Assembly: GCA_021804505.1 (NCBI GenBank)
Contig: JAJZHL010000016.1
Coordinates: 1 to 12,015 of the forward strand
Direction: 5' to 3'
Source of the DNA: Pseudomonadota bacterium
Lineage (GTDB): Bacteria > Pseudomonadota > Alphaproteobacteria > Rickettsiales > Rickettsiaceae
DNA: 12,015 nt
The first letter of the stretch is position 1. Every line of letters starts with the position of its first letter. The notes below the pieces were generated by a model that was not told where the DNA came from, did not search any database, and was given only the letters and a program-made list of their open reading frames with translations. The position numbers were made by a program, and so were the translations under genes. Below, piece by piece: positions 7,176 to 12,015 of this stretch.

Positions 7176-7211
7176 AAGGTTAATTCCATCCGATAAATAC
7201 TAATTGCCCCT

Positions 7212-7239
7212 AGTATAGTAAATAGCTTATAAATTTCTA
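7212..7239 (-). promoter_or_regulatory. Candidate ftsZ promoter
   Basis: On the minus strand, TAGAAA (complement of 7234-7239, 4 of 6) and TATACT (complement of 7212-7217, 5 of 6) are 16 bp apart, 37 bp upstream of the ftsZ ATG and after the fumC stop. This would let ftsZ be transcribed independently of fumC. It is a sequence match only; such boxes arise easily in AT-rich DNA. Confidence 0.35.
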
Positions 7240-7247
7240 CTATTTTA

Positions 7248-8630
7248 TTATACCATATTTTCAGCTACTACCCACTTATCAAATTCTTCTGAGGTTAATA
7301 ACTTTAACTGTATCGCAGCTTCTTTTAAAGTTATGCCGTCCTTATAGGCTTTTTTAGCAACTTTTGCAGCATTATCATAGCCTATATGCGGATTCAGAGC
7401 GGTTACTAGCATTAATGACTGATCTCTTAATTGATTTATACGGTCAATATTTGGTTCTATTCCATCTACGCAATTAGTAACAAAACTATTAACCGCAGAG
7501 GAAAGTAAATCAATAGATTGTAATATGTTATATATTATTACCGGTTTAAAAACATTCAACTCCAGATGGCCGTTTGATCCGGCTATTGTTACTGCTACAT
7601 TATTCCCCATAACCTGGGCACATACCATAGTTAGTGCCTCTACCTGAGTAGGGTTGACTTTTCCTGGCATAATAGATGAACCAGGTTCATTTTCAGGTAA
7701 ATGTAATTCGCCAAATCCACATCTTGGTCCTGACCCGAGTAGTCTGATATCGTTTGCTATTTTCATTAAACTTACTGCTAAGGTATTTAATGTACCGGAG
7801 AATTCTACCAGTGCATCGTTAGCAGCTAGTGCTTCAAATTTATTTTTGGCGGTTTTAAATGGAAGGCCAGTGTGAACAGCAACTTTCTCAGCAAATTTAG
7901 GGGCAAATTCTTGACGGCAATTTATACCTGTGCCCACTGCAGTTCCGCCTTGCGCTAAAAAATAGACCTTTTCCAAGGATTTTTTTATACGTTCTATGGA
8001 GTACTCTACTTGAGTAGCATAACCAGAAAATTCTTGCCCAAGGGTAATCGGGGTTGCGTCTTGCATGTGGGTGCGACCAATTTTGACTATTTTATCCCAA
8101 GATTTTCTTTTCATCTCTAGAGCATTATGTAATTTAGTTAGGGTCGGGATTAGTTCTTGCACGCTAACTAGCACTGTTGCAATATGCATAGCAGTAGGAA
8201 AAGAGTCGTTGGATGATTGTGCCATATTGACATGATCGTTTGGATGAATCGGGGCTTTCCCACCTTTCGTACCAGTCAGCTGTTCGTTAGCGATGGATGC
8301 TATCACCTCATTCATATTCATGTTTGTTTGAGTACCAGAGCCAGTTTGCCATACTACCAAAGGAAACTGATCATCAAATTCTCCGTCTAATATTCTGGTA
8401 GCGGCCTTGTTTATAGAATCTGCTATATTAGCTTGCAGATCACCGAGTTCTGTATTAACACTTGCTGCACACATTTTTAAAATTGCTAGCGCTCTAATCA
8501 ATTGTATAGGCATTTTTTGGTGGCCTATTTTGAAATTTTCAAGTGATCGTTGCGTTTGTGCTCCCCAATAAAAACTATCTTCTACTTTTATCTCCCCGAA
8601 GGAGTCAGTCTCAATTCTATAATTTTTCAT
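7248..8630 (-). CDS. fumC: Fumarate hydratase, class II
   Basis: FumC interconverts fumarate and malate in the TCA cycle as an oxygen-stable, iron-free homotetramer. The 460-residue length is standard. Visible motifs are [14 protein letters not shown] (96-109), [11 protein letters not shown] (139-149), [10 protein letters not shown] with the catalytic-site His188 (185-194), and the superfamily signature [11 protein letters not shown] (317-327) whose mobile loop carries the catalytic Ser. [10 protein letters not shown] (233-242) is also typical. Aspartase and argininosuccinate lyase share the fold, but [10 protein letters not shown] and the length favour fumarase. The start [16 protein letters not shown] fits the family N terminus. 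ftsZ follows 72 bp downstream on the same strand. Its product links functionally to the malic enzyme at the left edge through malate. Confidence 0.96.
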   Translation of the reverse strand: MKNYRIETDSFGEIKVEDSFYWGAQTQRSLENFKIGHQKMPIQLIRALAILKMCAASVNTELGDLQANIADSINKAATRILDGEFDDQFPLVVWQTGSGTQTNMNMNEVIASIANEQLTGTKGGKAPIHPNDHVNMAQSSNDSFPTAMHIATVLVSVQELIPTLTKLHNALEMKRKSWDKIVKIGRTHMQDATPITLGQEFSGYATQVEYSIERIKKSLEKVYFLAQGGTAVGTGINCRQEFAPKFAEKVAVHTGLPFKTAKNKFEALAANDALVEFSGTLNTLAVSLMKIANDIRLLGSGPRCGFGELHLPENEPGSSIMPGKVNPTQVEALTMVCAQVMGNNVAVTIAGSNGHLELNVFKPVIIYNILQSIDLLSSAVNSFVTNCVDGIEPNIDRINQLRDQSLMLVTALNPHIGYDNAAKVAKKAYKDGITLKEAAIQLKLLTSEEFDKWVVAENMV

Positions 8631-8728
8631 AATTTTATTACTCTAAAAATAATTTCAATTTACGATAAAATAGGACTTAACTCAATCTATTTTAAAAGGT
8701 ATAGTTATAAGCGTCATCAAATAATTTG

Positions 8729-8757
8729 TTGGCATGTATAACGCTAGCTTGTATAAT
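8729..8757 (+). promoter_or_regulatory. Strong sigma-70-type promoter in the fumC-tsaE spacer
   Basis: TTGGCA at 8729-8734 (5 of 6) and a perfect TATAAT at 8752-8757 are separated by exactly 17 bp. It is the most consensus-like promoter I found in the window. It faces right, away from fumC, and would start RNA near 8764. The only thing downstream before the convergent tsaE end is a 50-codon frame and a hairpin-rich repeat, so it either drives a small protein or an untranslated RNA. Confidence 0.6.
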
Positions 8758-8800
8758 GTTATAAGTTGTTCCATGTTTAATCTTATGCGGTAAGGTAAAA

Positions 8801-8953
8801 ATGCACTGGCTTTTTAATGTTCTTCTGAATAATAGTTTTTTCAAGAGATTTATCCCTAAACAAGATATTAAACTGCAGTTTATTCAGGAGGATAAGCTTA
8901 ATGAAAAGCAACCTGCTCGTGATCATTATGAGAGCTTAAATAGTATACATTGA
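8801..8953 (+). CDS. Possible small protein of unknown function (50 aa)
   Basis: An ATG-to-TGA frame of 50 codons starts about 37 nt after the predicted start of the strong promoter at 8729-8757. AAGGT (8792-8796) lies 4 nt before the ATG. The product starts MHWLFNVLLNNSFFKRFIP, a hydrophobic and aromatic front, then a charged, hydrophilic tail (QEDKLNEKQPARDHYESLN). It might associate peripherally with the membrane, but it is too short for a confident helix call. I recognise no family. The alternative is that the region is an untranslated RNA and the frame is chance; the promoter and spacing favour a real transcript either way. Confidence 0.42.
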   Translation: MHWLFNVLLNNSFFKRFIPKQDIKLQFIQEDKLNEKQPARDHYESLNSIH

Positions 8954-8977
8954 GATAGGGTTATAAATAAAACCTTG

Positions 8978-9060
8978 TAATGGCGAGCTGCCATAGGCAA
9001 GCATGGCCATCCAGAAAACTGGATCACCCCACCGCTTTGCAGCGGCTCGTGATGACGATA
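8978..9060. repeat. Hairpin-rich dispersed repeat (rickettsial palindromic-element type)
   Basis: Three short perfect hairpins follow one another: ATGGC/GCCAT (8980-8994), ATCCAG/CTGGAT around AAAA (9009-9024) and CCGCT/AGCGG around TTGC (9032-9045). The stretch ends CTCGTGATGACGATAG. The ACTGGATCACC...GATGACG pattern resembles the palindromic repeats scattered through rickettsial and other proteobacterial genomes. It is more GC-rich than its surroundings and lies between the small frame and the convergent tsaE end. It might stabilise or end transcripts; no T-run follows. Confidence 0.55.
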
Positions 9061-9067
9061 GTTTGGT

Positions 9068-9496
9068 CTATACATACTCTACTTGGCACAATCTTTTACT
9101 ATCTTTCAATATTTCTAAATTAATTTTGATTCTCGGCCTTGGCAATATATCTTCGATTATTTCTGGCCATTCAATTAAGCAAACATTTCCAAGTAGAGCA
9201 TCTTCTATACCTAGTTCGTAAATTTCATCGGGGTGCTTTAAACGATATAGGTCGAAATGGTAAATTGTGAAACTTGGAGTCTGATAAATTTGCAATAAAT
9301 TAAAAGTTGGGCTAGTAACTTCAGTATCCTTGCTACAAAGTTGTTTAATAATCTCACGGCAAATAAATGTTTTACCACTACCCAAATCTCCTGAAAAAGT
9401 GATAATGTCACCCGGTTTAATCGCTTCCGCAAGGGTGCAGGCCAACTTTACAGATTCTTGCTCATTATTTAGTATAATTAAAGATTGATTAGACAT
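9068..9496 (-). CDS. tsaE: tRNA threonylcarbamoyladenosine biosynthesis ATPase TsaE
   Basis: TsaE is the ATPase that works with TsaB and TsaD to put the t6A modification at A37 of ANN-decoding tRNAs in the cytoplasm. The 142-residue protein has the family's Walker A as GDLGSGKT (36-43), then the switch-like TSPTFNL (61-67), HFDLYR (80-85) with the essential Asp, and LIEWPE (107-112). Length is normal. It starts 33 bp after the mature end of tRNA-Pro, on the same strand and with no obvious terminator between, so read-through from the tRNA promoter may express it. No Shine-Dalgarno stands out. It converges on the palindromic repeat and the small frame at 8801. Confidence 0.93.
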   Translation of the reverse strand: MSNQSLIILNNEQESVKLACTLAEAIKPGDIITFSGDLGSGKTFICREIIKQLCSKDTEVTSPTFNLLQIYQTPSFTIYHFDLYRLKHPDEIYELGIEDALLGNVCLIEWPEIIEDILPRPRIKINLEILKDSKRLCQVEYV

Positions 9497-9529
9497 AAGG
9501 GATATTTTGTCTCAGCTAAGGAGAGAAGA

Positions 9530-9606
<77 letters not shown>

Positions 9607-9718
9607 TTTTTGTATATACTCTTCTGCTTTTAAGAGTAATAATATTTTACTTATTCAAGTTAAGAAAATCTAATTTTATAAGAATTTTATAAGACTAGCA
9701 TCGTCTTATTGTATAAAC

Positions 9719-9724
9719 TATAAT
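9719..9724 (+). promoter_or_regulatory. Candidate -10 box for trmD-rplS
   Basis: A perfect TATAAT lies 46 bp before the trmD ATG in the 164-bp gap shared with the divergent tRNA gene. The -35 region is poor (TAGCAT at 9696-9701, 17 bp upstream). A 7-bp inverted repeat, ATAAGAC/GTCTTAT (9689-9695 and 9703-9709), overlaps that -35 position and could be an operator or chance. No strong Shine-Dalgarno precedes trmD. Confidence 0.35.
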
Positions 9725-9770
9725 GTAAGGCAAATCAATTTCTTTGTTTTAAAACATAAATATTTCTCAA

Positions 9771-10469
9771 ATGTCTTTATTGCATGCATCGATATTAACC
9801 ATATTTCCAGAGATGTTCCCTGGTACTTTACAATATTCCCTTGCTGGTCAGGCATTGAAGAAAGGTATATGGTCATATGATGTGATAAATATTAGAGATT
9901 TTGGTTTAACTAAGCATAAAAATGTCGATGATGAAGCATATGGGGGAGGGAGTGGTTTGATCATGCGGCCAGATGTTCTTGGAAACTGTATAGATTATGC
10001 ATTATCCCTAAAACCTGGTGCAAAAATATATTACCCATCCCCTAGGGGAAAATTGTTTAACCAGAATACTGCTCATGAGATTACAAAGCAAAAAAATATA
10101 ATAATTTTATGTGGACGCTTTGAAGGGATTGACGAACGTGTAATTGAAGAGTATAATGTGGAAGAAATTAGTGTCGGGGACTATATCCTATCAGGTGGCG
10201 AAGTGGCTGCGCTTTCGATCCTTGATAGCGTCATTAGATTACTTCCAGATGTTTTGGCTAATCAAGATACGCTTACGTCAGAGTCTTTTGAAGAAAATGG
10301 TGAGTTTAAGGGATTGTTAGAATGCCCTTTATATACTAGGCCAGCAAAATGGAAAGGCAAAGTGGTTCCAGAGGTGTTGCTATCTGGAAATCATAGTTTG
10401 ATTGACAATTGGAAAAAGGCCCAATCTATAGAGATTACGAAGAAAAGAAGACCGGATTTATTAAATTAG
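9771..10469 (+). CDS. trmD: tRNA (guanine-N1)-methyltransferase TrmD
   Basis: TrmD uses S-adenosylmethionine to methylate N1 of G37, next to the anticodon of Leu, Pro and Arg tRNAs, which prevents +1 frameshifting. The 232-residue protein begins [18 protein letters not shown], the canonical start. It carries [18 protein letters not shown] (53-70) and the trefoil-knot cofactor motifs YYPSPRG (87-93), [12 protein letters not shown] (113-124) and [11 protein letters not shown] (134-144). [22 protein letters not shown] matches the C-terminal domain. All are intact. It closely resembles Rickettsia TrmD as I recall it. rplS follows after 16 bp, the trmD-rplS pairing seen in many bacteria, and tRNA-Pro, one of its likely substrates, is divergent next to it. 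Confidence 0.97.
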   Translation: MSLLHASILTIFPEMFPGTLQYSLAGQALKKGIWSYDVINIRDFGLTKHKNVDDEAYGGGSGLIMRPDVLGNCIDYALSLKPGAKIYYPSPRGKLFNQNTAHEITKQKNIIILCGRFEGIDERVIEEYNVEEISVGDYILSGGEVAALSILDSVIRLLPDVLANQDTLTSESFEENGEFKGLLECPLYTRPAKWKGKVVPEVLLSGNHSLIDNWKKAQSIEITKKRRPDLLN

Positions 10470-10485
10470 ATAAAAGTTTAAGTAT

Positions 10486-10911
10486 ATGAATATTATTGAA
10501 GAGTTTGAAAAAAATCAGATTGTTGAGTTGACAAAAAATAAGACCATTCCTGATTTTAAAGCTGGTGATACTGTAAAGGTCACCGTTAAAATTATAGACC
10601 GTTCCATTGAGAAAGATGGTAAAGAAAAGCTGCTTGAAAGGTTCCAAATATACGAAGGTGTAGTAATTGCCAGAAGAAATTGTGGAGTTGCTTCTTCTTT
10701 TATGGTGCGTAAAGTTAGCCATGGGGAAGGTGTAGAAAGAAGATTTATGCTTTTCTCACCGATTGTACATTCTATTGAAGTCGTGAAGTATGGTATAGTT
10801 CGTCGTGCTAAGCTATACTACCTGAGAAAATTAAGCGGAAAAGCTGCTAGAATTAAGGAAAGACTTAGAGTTAATACAAGTAAAACTACAAAAAGCAAGG
10901 TGACGGCTTAG
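10486..10911 (+). CDS. rplS: 50S ribosomal protein L19
   Basis: L19 sits at the 30S-50S interface of the ribosome. The 141-residue protein has the family signatures [16 protein letters not shown] (about residues 21-36), [13 protein letters not shown] (51-63), [17 protein letters not shown] (71-87), [24 protein letters not shown] in the C-terminal half, and ARIKE. The basic tail [11 protein letters not shown] is slightly longer than in short L19 forms and typical of alphaproteobacteria. It starts 16 bp after trmD and is probably co-transcribed with it. A small hairpin, TAGGAG/CTCCTA (10909-10926), overlaps the stop codon, without a T-run. Confidence 0.97.
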   Translation: MNIIEEFEKNQIVELTKNKTIPDFKAGDTVKVTVKIIDRSIEKDGKEKLLERFQIYEGVVIARRNCGVASSFMVRKVSHGEGVERRFMLFSPIVHSIEVVKYGIVRRAKLYYLRKLSGKAARIKERLRVNTSKTTKSKVTA

Positions 10912-10951
10912 GAGAGTCAACTCCTACATCATAAGGTATCATTCCTACGTC

Positions 10952-11012
10952 CTGATGTCATTCCCGCGAAAGCGGGAATCCAGAGAGATCCGGAAACGAG
11001 TTCGGGATAAGA
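10952..11012. repeat. Palindromic dispersed repeat with ATTCCCGC-GAAA-GCGGGAAT hairpin
   Basis: A perfect 8-bp stem (10960-10967 and 10972-10979) is closed by the GNRA-type loop GAAA, followed by CCAGAGAGATCCGG and GAGTTCGGGATAAGACC. Read on the minus strand it gives the recurring peptide PELVSGSLWIPAFAGMT, a translation well known from spurious or repeat-derived ORFs in Rickettsiales and other proteobacteria. It lies 41 bp after rplS and before the decayed TPR gene. It may end or stabilise the rplS transcript. Confidence 0.7.
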
Positions 11013-11103
11013 CCTATACACTGAACGGTGCATTAATTTTGAGCCATGTTTATGAACCGGCACAATCCAAAAAATATGGCAAAAGTCTACTAACAGTCCT
11101 GTA

Positions 11104-11490
11104 TCACGTTTTGCGGAGATCTTCTGCTTTCTTAAAACTCTCCTGTGCTTTATCATTTTTACCTAAACTCTGCAAAGCAACACTTTGACTATAATAAGCA
11201 TCAGTATAATCAGGTTTATATTTGATTGCCAAATTATAGGCTGTAATTGCTTCTGAATACTTTCCTAATTCTCCTAGAGCAATCCCTTTGTTGTTATAGG
11301 CCTCTCAGCAAGATCAGGCTGATATTTAATTGCCAAATCATAAGCTATAATTGCTTCTTCAAATTTACCTTGTGCCGCTAAAGCATTACCTCGCTCGGAA
11401 TCCTGCTGGCAACTTGCCATCACTAAGTTTAGTGAAAAAAAGGAACACATAGAACGGGAGTATTAGTTGTTTGATATTAAAATTTTTATC
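11104..11490 (-). pseudogene. Degraded TPR-repeat lipoprotein gene
   Basis: On the minus strand, pieces in shifting frames form one recognisable protein. It has a lipoprotein-type signal (KNFNIKQLILPFYVFLF, then SLNLVMASC with a lipobox-like MASC), and then about three 34-residue tetratricopeptide repeats. These are GNALAAQGKFEEAIIAYDLA, then NNKGIALGELGKYSEAITAY, then YSQSVALQSLGKNDKAQESF, ending KKAEDLRKT and TGA (11104-11106). Three lesions are visible. The start ATG is missing, and one G added near 11488 would recreate ATG-AAA-AAT. A frame change falls in a 7-T run (A7 at 11435-11441 on plus). A second frame change falls near 11299-11306, between repeats 1 and 2. TPR proteins mediate protein-protein contacts; the intact ancestor was probably a membrane-anchored scaffold. 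An alternative is a shorter start at an internal ATG, but the central frameshift remains. Confidence 0.72.
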
Positions 11491-11509
11491 TTATTTCTAA
11501 TTATTAAGC

Positions 11510-12015
11510 TTAATTATTATGAATGCCTTTATCATACTTAAACCCCAGAGAGTTTAGCAAGTGCAAAGTTTCGAGCAAGGGCAGCCCAATAACGTTAGAG
11601 TGGGAGCCATATATACTTGGAACAAAAACCTCGGCATAGCCGGATATTCCGCATCCGCCAGCTTTATTAAGTCCTTCACCTGAGCTACAGTAAAACTCAA
11701 TTTCCTCTTCGCTCAGCCGTTTAAACTTAACAATAGTCTCCACCACTTTTTGTCTAGTCGTATTAGTGTTTCCAGTCTTCCTGATGACACAAATACCAGT
11801 GTGAACTCTATGGCGTTTGCCAGATAGCAAGGTCAGGCAATATCTCACATCATCATCTGTTAGGGCTTTAGGCAATACTCGTCTGCCGTGTGAGGTGACT
11901 GTATCTGCGCCAATGATTAAGGCATCATAGTCTATTTGCTTGGCGACATGAGTTGCCTTCTCATATGCCAACCGAGTAGCTAGTTTACTTGGCAACTCAC
12001 CGGCATACTCTGTTT
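11510..12015 (-). CDS. maf: Maf family nucleotide pyrophosphatase, 5'-incomplete
   Basis: Maf proteins hydrolyse noncanonical or excess nucleoside triphosphates (dTTP/UTP or m7GTP, by subtype) to monophosphates and can slow septation in other bacteria. The frame stays open to the right edge, with [19 protein letters not shown] before and across 11995, so the true start lies outside the window and only the N-terminal segment is missing. Visible motifs are [19 protein letters not shown], with the catalytic Asp of [45 protein letters not shown], and the end [15 protein letters not shown]. The order matches Rickettsia Maf as I recall it. The stop lies just downstream of the decayed TPR gene's lost start, so both run leftward. 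Confidence 0.93.
   Translation of the reverse strand, partial: TEYAGELPSKLATRLAYEKATHVAKQIDYDALIIGADTVTSHGRRVLPKALTDDDVRYCLTLLSGKRHRVHTGICVIRKTGNTNTTRQKVVETIVKFKRLSEEEIEFYCSSGEGLNKAGGCGISGYAEVFVPSIYGSHSNVIGLPLLETLHLLNSLGFKYDKGIHNN

Noticed and set aside
6433..7203. Long 256-codon open frame antisense to ftsZ
   Set aside because: Its composition (rich in S, P, A, I) is the mirror of FtsZ codon bias; ftsZ is clearly the gene here.
9003..9221. Plus-strand frame beginning in the repeat before tsaE
   Set aside because: It starts in repeat sequence and runs antisense through the 3' part of tsaE; no ribosome site.
9618..9637. ACTCTT/AAGAGT hairpin upstream of tRNA-Pro as a terminator
   Set aside because: It lies upstream of both divergent genes with no T-run on either strand, so it cannot end either transcript; an operator role is unsupported.
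10929..11188. Open frames on both strands across the palindromic repeat (one giving ELVSGS...IPAFAGMT)
   Set aside because: These peptides are translations of the repeat itself plus spacer sequence, with no ribosome site or family beyond the repeat.

Overview
This window is AT-rich, gene-dense chromosomal DNA of an alphaproteobacterium of the order Rickettsiales, most likely family Rickettsiaceae. From memory of the families, the TrmD, ribosomal protein L19 and Maf proteins read as clear relatives of the Rickettsia versions, and FtsZ has the alphaproteobacterial tail. The palindromic repeats, decaying genes and a toxin-antitoxin remnant also fit this group. The sequence alone does not fix genus or species.

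Layout, left to right. (1) The left edge holds the 3' end of the malic enzyme gene maeB (+). (2) On the minus strand lies a ParE-type toxin gene whose Phd/YefM-type antitoxin gene is broken by two in-frame stops. (3) An apparently intact 1000-bp IS982-type element follows (988-1987). It is flanked by the 5-bp duplication AATAT and sits between the antitoxin start and the end of manC. (4) manC (-) makes GDP-mannose. (5) Divergent from manC is a D-amino-acid-oxidase-like flavoprotein gene (+) with a Sec signal peptide. The usual C-terminal DAAO signature lies in front of the FAD-binding Rossmann motif, so the protein looks circularly permuted. (6) A minus-strand housekeeping block follows: fumC (fumarase), ftsZ (cell division) and rmuC (nuclease-like recombination factor). 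(7) A 437-bp spacer contains a consensus-like promoter, a possible 50-codon gene and a hairpin-rich dispersed repeat. (8) tsaE and tRNA-Pro(UGG) are on minus; divergent from them, trmD and rplS form a translation-related pair on plus. (9) The right end has a palindromic repeat, a wrecked TPR lipoprotein gene (-) and the 5'-incomplete maf gene (-).

Housekeeping genes dominate: the TCA cycle and malate metabolism (fumC, maeB), division (ftsZ), tRNA supply and modification (tRNA-Pro, tsaE, trmD), the ribosome (rplS) and nucleotide policing (maf). The accessory parts are the toxin-antitoxin remnant, the insertion sequence, manC, the exported flavoprotein and the decayed TPR lipoprotein. The most distinctive item is the exported, apparently permuted DAAO-like protein at 3231-4388.
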